From positions 744,001 to 808,000 of the forward strand of contig OZ345366.1 of the NCBI GenBank assembly GCA_977006965.1: a DNA stretch of 64,000 bases, in the 5' to 3' direction. The notes below the pieces were generated by a model that did no database searches, was not told the origin of the DNA, and worked only from the letters and a program-made list of their open reading frames with translations. The translations under genes and the position numbers were made by a program. The first letter of the stretch is position 1. Every line of letters begins with the position of its first letter. Source of the DNA: Phymatolithon calcareum (Eukaryota > Rhodophyta > Florideophyceae > Hapalidiales). Of the stretch, positions 20,968 through 30,472 are shown piece after piece.

Positions 20968-23328
20968 TTATTGAATATAATCACAACACAACGCATGCAG
21001 CGTCGCATCACCGCCGGAGACATCCGCCACATCAATTATCGCATGCGCGGCAGGTGTCGCAAAGATAGCGACAACTTCCGCAGCCGCACTCATAGCAGAA
21101 GACGACGACGACCCGCTCCCGCCCTGTCCGCTACTCCCTCCGCGATGCGCGCCACCAGCGTGTGTGCCCGGAGTACCGGTCGGCATACCGCCCCAAGCGC
21201 GAAGAACTTTTGCCGCACGCACCTCCTGGCATCCGCTCGCAGGCAGGAGCGCACCGCAACGCGACGCGAAGAGGAGGACCCAAAGTCCAAAACTGCGCCA
21301 CAGCGGAGTCTCTTCCGCGGCTGCGGCTTCTTCCATAGCGCCGACAGCGTACCCGGCGAAATCACCCATGACGCTCGCAATCTCGCCATCCATCTCAACA
21401 CGCGCGGTCGCGGAAGCGGCGTCAGTGGCTCTACGGTTGGGGTCATTGAGCCGCAACGAGGGCCCGAGGCACATGGCGGTGCATCCGACAATAGCCATTG
21501 AAACGACAATGCATCCAAGTTCCGATCGGATATCGCCACGGATTTGCGGCACTATGTCGCGAAGAATCGTAATCAGACGCTTCTTTCCACCCCACTGAGT
21601 CTGCCATGGGGTATTCCACTCCGGACGGGCGGAACGCTCCGCGAGAAACCGCACAATCGACTCGCAGGCACGCACAGTGTCGCGCAAAGAAAGCGACGGG
21701 GCAGGTCCCTGCGTAGCTTGCTGCGCGACTTCGCGGTCGATGTCGAGAAACGCATTCAAGTCGCCGTGCTTCGTCGTCCCTTTCAACCAGATATTTTGGA
21801 GCGCGCGTCCGACGCGTTGACCAAGAAAGTGCGACGCGATCTGAACCGCAAACGGCACAGCACCGGAGAGACCGTTGGTTTCGGCCGGGAGTTGAGTTTT
21901 ACCAGCAGCGGCGGCGATAGTCGCAAAACTCGTGCATCCTTTCGCGAGTCCCAATTTTAGTTTTGTAAGCTGTGGCTCCAGCTCCGGGGATACATTAAGT
22001 GCCCTCGGGGTGACCTGGACGCTGGCAGGGGAGGCAGAGTTGTCAGGGCCTTTTGTTTCCAACGCAGCAATAGCAACGCTGATAGGCTCCCAGCGGCCCG
22101 GGACGCGACGTGAACAGGCACGGACCAGAGCAATGACGCGGTTCATTGATAGGAGATCAACAAGCTCTTTCGAAAAGTATGGTGCATTCACAGCACACCG
22201 GAGAACCATTGCGAAAGCGTCGAGGTAGTTAGTGCATTCAGTTGTGAGGGCATCGGCGTAGGAAGTAAATCGGTAATGGGGTAAAAGCTCGCATATGAGC
22301 TTGGAAATCGATTGCAATGCACGACTGGAAACGTTGGGTGTTGTCGCGATAGTGGATACACACGTTGCAATGACTGCTCGGCTGCTCACCAGTCCTGAAA
22401 TCAATGCATGACGCAAATAGCCCATTAAACGGGAAGACGACGCCTCTCCGCTGCAAAGCCGAGACACCAGAGCATCTAGAAGCGCACCTTCAGCATTCTT
22501 GTCAAGTGTCCACCCACTGAAGTTGAGCTTCTTCTCTCTCGAAGAATCGTCATCCTTTTTGCGCTTCGGGTCCGGGGCGCCGGATACATCATCTTCCCGT
22601 GGACGCTTCTTGGACCCAACAGACGGTGATCTGATCGGCGATTTAGAGGATTTAGCAGGCGGGCTGTTAACTTTGGCGCGCGGTGATGCAACGGGACCGG
22701 TGCTTTCTTGAAACTCTTTCTCCATGTGCATCTCCGAGCGGACCTCTGTGACAAAGGCGGCTGGCGAATGCGCGGCCTTCCAACATCGGGCAACAAGGTT
22801 ATCGGCAACAGGGCGCAATCTACGGCGCGCGGTGTCGACAGGTGGAGGCACGAATTGGAGCGCAGCTGAGGTGGCCGGGGCACGCGGACTGGGGGCCGAG
22901 GTGGCTGCAGGGCCGTTGTGGATGTTGCGTGTACTGTGGACGGCGGACATAGAGCGCTCAAGATCTGCAGTGAGCGACGACATAACGGGCGCGTCGGCGG
23001 GCGATATGCTCGACGAGGGCGGGCTGACGCGGACGTTGGAGGTTGGGACGGGCGCACGGGGGGATTCCTGAAAGAGAAGGCCGTTTTGAGCGTTGGTGGT
23101 GTCGGGTGCGGCGTCGGAGCGGAGGAAGTCGAGCGCAGATTCTTGCACTGTCGGTGTGGGGGGCGCGGGATTTACCGCGTGAGCATTCAGCAGGACGTTG
23201 GTGCTGGCGCCCGGGTTGAGGAGAGAGTTAGCGCTTGCGGATGGGTCGAGCCCGTCGAATGGGGTCTCCATGGTGGCATAAGCCTGTGCTGATTGCTCGA
23301 AAAAATCAGACTCTAAAAACTCGTCCAT
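20968..23328 (-). CDS. Large protein of unknown function, disordered N half and helical C half
   Basis: 786 codons from an ATG at 23328, one exon. Residues 1-260 are disordered and rich in Ala, Ser, Pro and Thr, starting with an acidic MDEFLESDFFEQ segment, and contain likely nuclear-localisation patches (KSPIRSPSVGSKKRPRED and DPKRKKDDD). Residues 270-700 are a long run of Ala/Leu helices resembling a HEAT-like or other alpha-solenoid, with segments such as MGYLRHALISGLVSSRAV and LQSISKLICELLPHYRF. Near the C terminus is a Gly/Ser-rich linker, then a last hydrophobic segment. The layout suggests a nuclear scaffold; a divergent Mediator tail subunit is one idea, but I cannot confirm it. The tail faces TIP41; the head faces GluRS across 1.2 kb. 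Confidence 0.8.
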   Translation of the reverse strand: MDEFLESDFFEQSAQAYATMETPFDGLDPSASANSLLNPGASTNVLLNAHAVNPAPPTPTVQESALDFLRSDAAPDTTNAQNGLLFQESPRAPVPTSNVRVSPPSSSISPADAPVMSSLTADLERSMSAVHSTRNIHNGPAATSAPSPRAPATSAALQFVPPPVDTARRRLRPVADNLVARCWKAAHSPAAFVTEVRSEMHMEKEFQESTGPVASPRAKVNSPPAKSSKSPIRSPSVGSKKRPREDDVSGAPDPKRKKDDDSSREKKLNFSGWTLDKNAEGALLDALVSRLCSGEASSSRLMGYLRHALISGLVSSRAVIATCVSTIATTPNVSSRALQSISKLICELLPHYRFTSYADALTTECTNYLDAFAMVLRCAVNAPYFSKELVDLLSMNRVIALVRACSRRVPGRWEPISVAIAALETKGPDNSASPASVQVTPRALNVSPELEPQLTKLKLGLAKGCTSFATIAAAAGKTQLPAETNGLSGAVPFAVQIASHFLGQRVGRALQNIWLKGTTKHGDLNAFLDIDREVAQQATQGPAPSLSLRDTVRACESIVRFLAERSARPEWNTPWQTQWGGKKRLITILRDIVPQIRGDIRSELGCIVVSMAIVGCTAMCLGPSLRLNDPNRRATDAASATARVEMDGEIASVMGDFAGYAVGAMEEAAAAEETPLWRSFGLWVLLFASRCGALLPASGCQEVRAAKVLRAWGGMPTGTPGTHAGGAHRGGSSGQGGSGSSSSSAMSAAAEVVAIFATPAAHAIIDVADVSGGDATLHALCCDYIQ

Positions 23329-23572
23329 GGTGGATGTGAAGGCGGCGAGCAGAGTGCAAGATAAGGTGTGGAAGTGTCGGTTTCGGGTCGAGCGTGTTTT
23401 CTGTTCGCCGGGACGATCATGCGCTCAAAATGCTATGCCCCTCCTATGTACACAGTACAGTAAGTATTTGCCCCGCCATGGCGGGACAGGCGTAGCACTT
23501 GCAAATTACAGTAAGTTCTGATGTTTGTATTTCGATGTTGGAGTATGATATTCTAGACATCACATCAAACGA

Positions 23573-23602
23573 CTTTTGTTTACCTTTGAAGGTAAACAGA
23601 AG
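23573..23602. repeat. 14-bp-arm palindrome
   Basis: TGTTTACCTT at 23577-23586 pairs perfectly with 23589-23598 around a 2-nt centre; the stem extends to 23573/23602 with one wobble pair. Confidence 0.6.
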
Positions 23603-24351
23603 TGTCTTCGGCCGTGCCAGGGAACATTTTTGGATTCTGTTTCGCGTCTATTAATTAGGTCAATACATTTCGCTTTGGCGTCAATGCTTTTTCGCGAATA
23701 GTTGTGATACGTCTTCCGTTTCTTACTTGTGACACAACGATTCTGAATCGCTTTACGGGGGTGCGCAGTGTTCACCCACGCAAACAGTTTATGGAAATAA
23801 ACACAAACACACAAGAGTATGCCTCGGTGCTCATCCTTTCAGAAGCACTTCTAACTCTAACGACGCATGTTCGAGAATTAGAAACCAAACCCCTTTTCAT
23901 CCATGTGTGCCCTCAGCAGGCATTCCATGTTCAGTAGCACTGTACAGTACGCATATTGTAGACCAAATATCGTATTATTCCTGGAATACCGCCTGATTGA
24001 GAGGGCGTGATTGAAAGGCCTTGGCAACGATAGTGTTGCTAGAAACGTATAACAACGGGTTTTCCTTGACAAAGGAAATACACAGCCAGTGCGCGATAGG
24101 GATTTTACCGTGAATTACCATTCAGTGGTTACTGTAGGTTGACATGTAATGATTCAACGTCACCAATAATTGGTATTTACGAAGGAACATTCCCCCAACA
24201 CTATTCTCTTTTTTGATGTGCAGTATCGATGCGATGCCAATCCGATTCTAACTCGTGCGATGTCGACTTGTCTGCAAAAAACAGAACCGACGAAGCAGAT
24301 TTCCGGATATGTTTTTCGACAAGATATCATACAGGTTGCACAGCGATGTCC

Positions 24352-24404
24352 CGCAGAGTGCACAGCGCTCACACTATCATAGTGTGAGCGTTGTGCACTC
24401 TGCG
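24352..24404. repeat. Hairpin 1 of a back-to-back pair, 24-bp arms
   Basis: The arms 24352-24375 and 24381-24404 (left arm starts CGCAGAGTGCACA and ends GCTCACACT) pair with a single mismatch around the 5-nt loop ATCAT. It abuts hairpin 2, sharing the G at 24404, and lies about 170 bp upstream of the GluRS ATG. Confidence 0.85.
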
Positions 24405-24440
24405 AAATGTCATATTATGCTGATCATAATATGACATTTC
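24404..24440. repeat. Hairpin 2 of a back-to-back pair, 16-bp perfect arms
   Basis: GAAATGTCATATTATG at 24404-24419 pairs perfectly with 24425-24440 around the 5-nt loop CTGAT. It is AT-rich, in contrast to the GC-richer hairpin 1 beside it. Confidence 0.85.
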
Positions 24441-24574
24441 TATCAGAGCGAAATCTCCAATCACCTCCTCACCAGCAATGCCCTCTTCCCGAGCTCAACA
24501 GGCCGGCCGTTCTCATCACACTGCCCGGTGCAACAGTAGCAGAAAGATCGATCGTTTAGCGAATCGCCGATGCA

Positions 24575-26278
24575 ATGAATTCAATGCGAACAGGATTTGT
24601 ATCGCCGGGAAACTTGCTTCTACGTCGCTGTGTCTCGCTGAGAAAATGCACCACTCGCGGTCTCCAGTTCGGTCGAAACGCAAACACCGTTCGAAACACT
24701 CGTGCTGCTCACTCGATACAAATGCAAGCTGTTTCCAGCGCTGTAGCACAGAAGCAAGTTCGGGTCCGATTCGCCCCGTCACCGACCGGCGCGCTGCACG
24801 TTGGAGGCGCTCGTACCGCGTTGTATAACTGGTTAATGGCGCAGAAAACAGATGGCAAGTTTCTTCTTCGAATAGAAGACACCGATCTCGCGCGCTCTAC
24901 GAAGGAGTCGGAAGATATGGTACTTCGTGATCTCGAATGGCTCGGTCTCGTCTGGGATGAAGGCCCTGAAGTTGGCGGTGATGCTGGACCGTACCGGCAG
25001 AGTGAACGCGGAACCATTTACCAGGAGTTTGCCCAGAAACTTATCGCTTCTGGTAAGGCGTACCCCTGCTTCTGTACGGAGGATGAACTAGCTTCAAAGC
25101 GCGCCGAAGCGGAAGCCGCTGGCCGTCCACCGCAGTACGATGGTACGTGGCGCGACGCCGACCCGGACGTCGTGAAACGCAAACTTGAGGCGGGAGAGCT
25201 GCATACGGTTCGCTTTTGCGTCCCAGAGGGCAGCAGAGTTGTCATCGATGACGCTGTGCGCGGTAAAGTGGCATGGGATGCGAATGCAACGGTGGGCGAT
25301 TTTATTTTGCTTCGTAGTAATGGTGTCCCAGTGTATAACTTCTGTGTCGCTGTTGACGACGCGCTCATGGGTGTGTCCACGGTCATTCGTGCTGAAGAGC
25401 ATCTCACGAATACATTGCGGCAGGTACTCATTTTGAAAGCGCTCGGTTTTGAAGTACCGAACTATGCCCATTGTTCACTCATTCTTGGTGCTGATCGTAG
25501 CAAACTTTCCAAACGGCATGGCGCAACGTCGGTCACGCAGTTCCGTGAAGAGGGATATCTTCCAGTTGCTATGGTGAATTATCTCGCGACGCTTGGCTGG
25601 AATGACGGAACGGAGAAGGAGATTTATACTGTGGACGAGCTCATCGAGGCATTTGACATCACCCGTATTACCAAATCGCCGGCCATGTTTGATGGAGATA
25701 AGTTGCGATATATCAATGGGCAGCACTTGCGTGCGCTGCCTCTCGAACAGCTCATTCCAATGGTTGTTGCGGAGTGGGCACGTGCAGGGTCGTTCAATGA
25801 TGCAATTAAGGACAGCTCGGAATTGGCGAATGCAGCTGTGGAGCTCGTCCAAGGCGCGCTTGAACTTGTCAATGACGCGAATGCGGAGATATTGTCTGTT
25901 TTTGAGTACCCGCTGTCTGATACTTTGGCTTCTGGGGCTGCCGACGAGTTGCTTGGAGATGACGGCGGTTTTGTGGATATTGCAGAGATTGTGTTAAAGG
26001 CTTTTGACGATGGAGCCCTGCCTGTGGGTGATGCAGGCGATGAGCATAAGGGAATTTGGAAGAAATGGGTCAAGGCTGTGGGCAAGGAGACTGGACGGAA
26101 GGGCAAACGCCTATTCCATCCCCTTCGACTTGCACTTACTGGTAAGATGAGTGGCCCTGATGTAGGGGCGATTTTACGTGTCCTGCATTTGACCAAGACT
26201 CTTAATGCCAGTTCCGCGCTTGTTCCGTTGGACGCGAGAGTGAAACTACTGCGAGAAGAACTGAGCAAGAAGAGGTAG
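24575..26278 (+). CDS. GltX: Glutamyl-tRNA synthetase, bacterial/organelle type
   Basis: 567 codons, single exon. Class I synthetase charging tRNA-Glu. Residues 1-60 are basic, rich in Arg, Ser and Thr and poor in acidic residues: a likely plastid and/or mitochondrial transit peptide. The mature part opens with VRVRFAPSPTGALHVGG; HVGG at 75-78 is the HIGH-type motif, followed by RTALYNWLMA and LLRIEDTD. A zinc-site-like region has CFC in AYPCFCTEDEL. The second signature is KLSKR at 310-314, preceded by GADRS. The all-helical anticodon-binding domain runs to the end, with the LFHPLRLALTGKMSGPDVG block of bacterial GluRS. In photosynthetic eukaryotes this enzyme also feeds tetrapyrrole synthesis through Glu-tRNA. 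A second Met at residue 4 is equally possible as start. Tail to tail with RPL26, 299 bp apart. Confidence 0.96.
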   Translation: MNSMRTGFVSPGNLLLRRCVSLRKCTTRGLQFGRNANTVRNTRAAHSIQMQAVSSAVAQKQVRVRFAPSPTGALHVGGARTALYNWLMAQKTDGKFLLRIEDTDLARSTKESEDMVLRDLEWLGLVWDEGPEVGGDAGPYRQSERGTIYQEFAQKLIASGKAYPCFCTEDELASKRAEAEAAGRPPQYDGTWRDADPDVVKRKLEAGELHTVRFCVPEGSRVVIDDAVRGKVAWDANATVGDFILLRSNGVPVYNFCVAVDDALMGVSTVIRAEEHLTNTLRQVLILKALGFEVPNYAHCSLILGADRSKLSKRHGATSVTQFREEGYLPVAMVNYLATLGWNDGTEKEIYTVDELIEAFDITRITKSPAMFDGDKLRYINGQHLRALPLEQLIPMVVAEWARAGSFNDAIKDSSELANAAVELVQGALELVNDANAEILSVFEYPLSDTLASGAADELLGDDGGFVDIAEIVLKAFDDGALPVGDAGDEHKGIWKKWVKAVGKETGRKGKRLFHPLRLALTGKMSGPDVGAILRVLHLTKTLNASSALVPLDARVKLLREELSKKR

Positions 26279-26577
26279 GTTTTGCAATGTCCAAGTAAAA
26301 TGTTAAAAGTTCACTCTTAGTTCGCTTCGGTTGACACTAAATCCTTTTTCATCGCAATGGATGCATCCCCGCCAAATGAAGGGAACGAGGTTTACCGAAT
26401 GCAGGATCGAAGCTATAAGACAGGGTGAGAGAGTATTACACGATGAACATGAGTTTATGTTATCCTAAACGTAATAAGCGCGAGGTAGATTGCCGATGCA
26501 ACTGCGCTAGTTGCAGAGAACGTTCGCGACACAAAAGGGAAGTACGCTGCCAACATGATTTTACTTCATGCTAGTTC

Positions 26578-27015
26578 TTAATCGACGTCGGCCATCGGAA
26601 CGGCAACATCAGACTCGGTGAGCTTGCCCTTATCGGCAGTGGCGTCTCTGTTTTTGCGTTCGAGAAGCTTTTTGCGATCCTTGTCGAGCTTAATCTTAGT
26701 GATAACTACATTGCTGGTGTTAATACCGACGGGCACAGGCATTTGGTTTGCCTTCTCGCGGGTGATACGATCAACGTGGATCACATACTTCTTGCGATAG
26801 CACGCAATTACGGTTCCCTCGCGACCTTTGTAGACGCCACGTACGATTTGCACTTCGTCGTCCTTTCGGATCGGCAGCGAGCGCACCTTGTACTTGGAAC
26901 GAAGCTCGCCGCTGAGCGGCGCAGACATAATCACGCGACGCTTCGAAGACGGGGCAGTGAAGTGAGCCTTTCGGCTCTTCCTTCGTGAGCTCGACACGGC
27001 GGAAGAAAGCTTCAT
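26578..27015 (-). CDS. RPL26: Cytosolic 60S ribosomal protein L26 (uL24)
   Basis: 145 codons, full length, no intron in the coding part. It starts [19 protein letters not shown]; eukaryotic L26 starts MK plus about four residues plus SSRRK-RKAHF, so the ATG at 27015 is secure. The conserved blocks are [20 protein letters not shown], the KOW motif [18 protein letters not shown] (about residues 49-66), [16 protein letters not shown] and [19 protein letters not shown]. It binds 28S/5.8S rRNA near the peptide-exit side of the large subunit. The C-terminal 20 residues are variable and acidic. The gene is divergent from TAM41 with 417 bp between start codons. Confidence 0.97.
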   Translation of the reverse strand: MKLSSAVSSSRRKSRKAHFTAPSSKRRVIMSAPLSGELRSKYKVRSLPIRKDDEVQIVRGVYKGREGTVIACYRKKYVIHVDRITREKANQMPVPVGINTSNVVITKIKLDKDRKKLLERKNRDATADKGKLTESDVAVPMADVD

Positions 27016-27432
27016 CGTGGATGATGCAAGCAGAGTTTGCGGTGGCTTCTTCCAGGATCAACCTGCGAAGGTTGACGGAGAGAGTCTTGCACGACTCAAT
27101 CGCAAGCTACTGTAATGATTTTTCAGTGGCCGCCGACGATGACAATCGACCTAGGGTTTGCTATGATGTGGGAAATGAGGAGCACTTACATGTTATGACA
27201 TATAGCTGTAAGCACAGGATCAAAGCGCCGCAATCTCGCTCTGGAAAAGATTTTTCGGGACGTGTCCGCAATCCGGCCTTCGTCTTCTTTGCCAAGTCAG
27301 GCGTATGCATCAAAAGGTATATTGCAAACGAAAATCGACGCTCTCAACCAAGCAACATATTCCTTTTGGCATGATTCTATTCTGACGTCCACTCTGCGAT
27401 AGTTAAATACTCTCGGCTATCCGGCTCCCGTC
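27016..27432. promoter_or_regulatory. Shared upstream region of RPL26 and TAM41
   Basis: 417 bp between two divergent start codons, so it probably acts as a bidirectional promoter. I did not see a clear TATA box at the expected place for either gene. Confidence 0.4.
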
Positions 27433-28479
27433 ATGGAAGACGGCGTCACACCTTCCGAGCTACCGCGTCTGGATCCAGTCTCAACGCTAGTCTTATCAGA
27501 CTTACCCGCACCAACGTTCGCATTTGCCTACGGATCCGGGGTTTTCCCACAACTGGGCGTGAAATATCCGGGTCGTAGAATGCTCGACCTCGTCATAGCT
27601 GTGGACAACGCCGAGCAATGGCACGCGCACAATATGAAGAAGAACCCTGATCATTATGCATGGTACATGCGGTTCATGGGTGCCAAAACTGTCGCTCGTG
27701 TGCAGCGGTCCTCGTTCGGAGCCGGAATGTATTACAACACTCTCATGCCGTTCTCCGGAAGACATTTCAAGTATGGGGTGATAACCGTCGACGACATGCT
27801 CAGCGATCTACGTTCGTGGAAATGGATGTATGTTGCCGGTCGCACTCATAAACCCATCCATATCCTCACCCCGAAACCGTTACGCAAAGGGCTTGCGACT
27901 GCGCTGGAGGGCAATGTGGAATTTGCAACCGCGACAGCGCTACTCACACTCTCTGCCAAGTTTACCGAAGAGGATATTTACACCGCGGCCGCATCGCTGT
28001 CGTACGTCGGCGATGTGCGCATGGTTGTCGCCGCAGAGGTTGCGTCCAAGGTGCCGTCCATCGTCAAGGCGAATCTGGATTATTTCCGGAATTTGTACGG
28101 GCGTTCAATTGACACACTGGGATGTGTGAGGCGGACGCGTTCGGGGTTGTGGGAGCGTGATGTATCACCGGCAAGTCAAAAATCGCTTCTGAAACGCCTT
28201 CCGGCGCAATTGAAAATGGAAATCAAAGGTGTGCTGGGCAAGCGGGACGTCGGCTTCGACAGGGTTGCGGAGAAGCTAGGTGATGAAAATACGGCAATCG
28301 TGAAAAAAGCCGTTGTTGCTGCCGTTGGCGCCATTGTCACTCGGAGTAGCATGCAGCAATCACTCAAGGGTATTTTCACTGCGGGTGCGGCGACAAGTAC
28401 GCGCTATCTTGCCGCAAAGCTTGGCAAATCGATTATGTCGAGACTCAAACCGTACAACGTAGCCGTTTTCTCTAAGTGA
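27433..28479 (+). CDS. TAM41: Mitochondrial CDP-diacylglycerol synthase TAM41 (MMP37)
   Basis: 348 codons, intronless. TAM41 makes CDP-diacylglycerol from phosphatidic acid and CTP on the matrix side of the mitochondrial inner membrane, feeding cardiolipin synthesis. The nucleotidyltransferase fold is visible: FAYGSGVFPQ at 31-40, then MLDLVIAVDNAEQWHAHN (D52 and D58, the metal-binding pair), then NPDHYAWYMRFMG. Further conserved blocks are GAGMYYNTLMPF, KYGVITVDDMLSDLRSWKWM, AGRTHKPIHIL and a C-terminal helical domain with YVGDVRM. The start lacks a strong classic presequence: only about 28 mostly uncharged residues precede the catalytic core. Tail to tail with RTRAF, 263 bp apart. Confidence 0.95.
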   Translation: MEDGVTPSELPRLDPVSTLVLSDLPAPTFAFAYGSGVFPQLGVKYPGRRMLDLVIAVDNAEQWHAHNMKKNPDHYAWYMRFMGAKTVARVQRSSFGAGMYYNTLMPFSGRHFKYGVITVDDMLSDLRSWKWMYVAGRTHKPIHILTPKPLRKGLATALEGNVEFATATALLTLSAKFTEEDIYTAAASLSYVGDVRMVVAAEVASKVPSIVKANLDYFRNLYGRSIDTLGCVRRTRSGLWERDVSPASQKSLLKRLPAQLKMEIKGVLGKRDVGFDRVAEKLGDENTAIVKKAVVAAVGAIVTRSSMQQSLKGIFTAGAATSTRYLAAKLGKSIMSRLKPYNVAVFSK

Positions 28480-28742
28480 GGTTCGCAGAGCAGCTCTAGG
28501 TGCACATGTATAGTTAAGAACGATGGTAAGGCTGAACTGCTGTTTCTCAGTTCGAGCATCACACAAATTTCACAGGACTCTTAGCCTTGCAGGCTTGGGA
28601 GAGGGTCTGATCAAATTTACATCGCGAATGATCTGCGTTAGGCGCTACATTTGTAGCGGTAAACAAAAAACTAACTTCAGTCATGAACCAAACTCGTCCA
28701 GAACGTAATATGCAACATGGTACCCCGCACGTACACATTTCG

Positions 28743-29556
28743 TCATCGTCCTACCCTGCCCAGTCGTGAATCTGTTTTCGGATTTGCAGTTACGCTCTGC
28801 ATTTCTGCAATCGCCTCGTTGATAAGATTTTGCAGTTTCCGAAGTTGACGCACATGTAATACGCGAAGAATTTTCGCAAGTCGGTCCAGCTCCGTATCTG
28901 CCGTCGAGAACCCAAGGGGAAGTTCTTCAATGGAAGCCATACCTACTGGATCATCTATTTCCACATCCGTGTCCAATCGCTCCTCAACAACGTCCGCCAC
29001 AATTTTCGCACCGTCAGCTGAACTGATAATTGAAGGATCCACATCAATGGTCTTCAGAAGCTGATGCACCTGGTCCAGTATTTGGGGATCATCAGCCGCA
29101 CCTGCGATAACGGGAATGCAACGACCCTCCCATGGATCCGTCGGCACGTTGTATTCCTCTGCCCCATCCTCGAAATGCAACTGTACTGCAAAGTCCACCA
29201 GCCACAGTACGGCACCTGCTATCGCGTCATCGTTTGTAGGTGGAGGCAATTCGGATTCGAGTTCTCGCAAGTATGAGGATAATGCTGTGAGAAAGGAGGA
29301 TGAGCGAAGGGAACTTCGGTTGGAGATTGGGCGGCGCCGGATAAGCGTGTCCTCCAACCAGCATGTCAACTTTTGAAGCGATTTAGCTTCTGCATTACGA
29401 AAGCAAAACAGCACGCACAGACGTCAGTACGGCTGGGAAATATATCCGATTGAATTGGAGGAAACTGTTTGACAAACCTGTCAGTCTAACTTGTGAGGTA
29501 AACGGGCATTGGAGCAAGTCTAGTCTTCTTCGCAAAACTGATTCTTTGCCGTTCAT
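28743..29556 (-). CDS. RTRAF: RTRAF/CGI-99 (C14orf166) homologue (two exons)
   Basis: Exon 1 is 29478-29556 (ATG at 29556, 26 codons plus one base), the 88-bp intron is 29390-29477 (GTTTGT...AATGCAG, phase 1) and exon 2 is 28743-29389, giving 241 codons; the human protein has 244. The C terminus (ANPKTDSRLGRVGR) is the hallmark of the family, and LRVLHVRQLRKLQNLINEAI and WLEDTLIRR also match. With this intron, the distance from the Arg-Arg-x-Leu start block to the WLED block equals that of the human protein, which supports both splice sites. In animals the protein is part of the tRNA ligase complex with RTCB and DDX1, and of RNA transport granules, and it binds RNA polymerase II; the role in this organism is inferred. 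Confidence 0.88.
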
Positions 29557-30129
29557 TATTTCCGATACACGAACTGTAGACGAGAGCAATGTTGGCCGCC
29601 TTTGATCGGAGGAGATGGGCAACTTTCGTCTTGAGGCTTGAGTACAAGGCACGGCCGTGCTGCGCTGGAGAATCGCGGTTGCTCAGCGCACACGTGTCAT
29701 ATTTACCTGGCACTAAATACTCGAAAGGGCGGACAGAGAGCCAATCGTAGTCGATATGATGTTCGGATTGAGATTGAGACCCTGCTCCTTCACGGCGGTC
29801 CCCTTTTGTCATGCGAGCTGTATCAGTCTTTAGAAACGCTGATTAGGGCGATGTGCGGGTTGAAATTCGAGTAAGAGATAAAACAATTCCAATAGAAGTG
29901 CGAACCAGCTCTGAGAATCATGCAGAAGCTTTGCTGTGCCAAAAACTCATTCCTTTTGACAAACTTCTTCAACCGTTGGTGAATCTCTGAACGGTCGAGA
30001 TTTCTATCGCACCACGTAGTCATTTCGCTGTTCTAACCGTGATCTGAAAACCCACATAGTTGTGCAATACTCAAAATCTCGAGGGCTCTTTTCTCCCAAC
30101 TATCTATCAAACATCGCGCACAGGTCAGC
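29557..30129. other. Intergenic region, nothing recognised
   Basis: Upstream of RTRAF; marks the edge of the gene island. Only short frames without features. Confidence 0.45.
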
Positions 30130-30472
30130 AGGTCAATCAAAGCATTGGAAAAAATAATTGCTATTGTAATTATTTAAATTATTGTTCCAATAATTTATTC
30201 CTGAGTCTCGCATATTTATTGTATTTATTGAGATCGTCGTGGTTGCGACAATTATTGTATCGGACTCCTCATTTTTTCGATCCGGTTATTCTATCGCGAC
30301 AGAAAGTAGCAAGAAGGATCCAATAATTCGGGGAATAACCAGTTATTTATACCTCGCTGAACTTGAATACAATAATTTATTGCTTCTGCGTTCAACAATA
30401 AATTATTTATTCTCGACACTTTTCGAGAAAAGAATAAAAATAAATAAATAATTCCAATGCTTTGAGGTCAAT
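30130..30472. mobile_element. hAT-type MITE with 8-bp target-site duplication
   Basis: The element spans 30138-30464 (327 bp). Terminal inverted repeats read CAAAGCATTGGAA at the left and the reverse complement at the right. The first five bases fit the hAT terminal consensus YARNG. It is flanked by the same 8 bp, AGGTCAAT, at 30130-30137 and 30465-30472, and 8 bp is the hAT duplication length. The inside is AT-rich with no coding frame of note, so it is non-autonomous. Confidence 0.88.

Larger units (their letters stand above)
23329..24574. other. 1.2-kb divergent intergenic region rich in hairpins
   Basis: No gene was seen. It contains three strong inverted repeats, at 23573-23602, 24352-24404 and 24404-24440, and should hold the promoters of the large unknown gene (-) and GluRS (+). 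Confidence 0.5.

Noticed and set aside
22476-23057. 193-codon frame inside the 786-residue gene
   Set aside because: Shifted-frame shadow rich in Arg, Pro and Ser within the disordered part of the real gene.
26985-27374. 129-codon plus-strand frame overlapping the 5' end of RPL26
   Set aside because: It begins antisense to RPL26 coding sequence and runs through the shared promoter; no homology seen.
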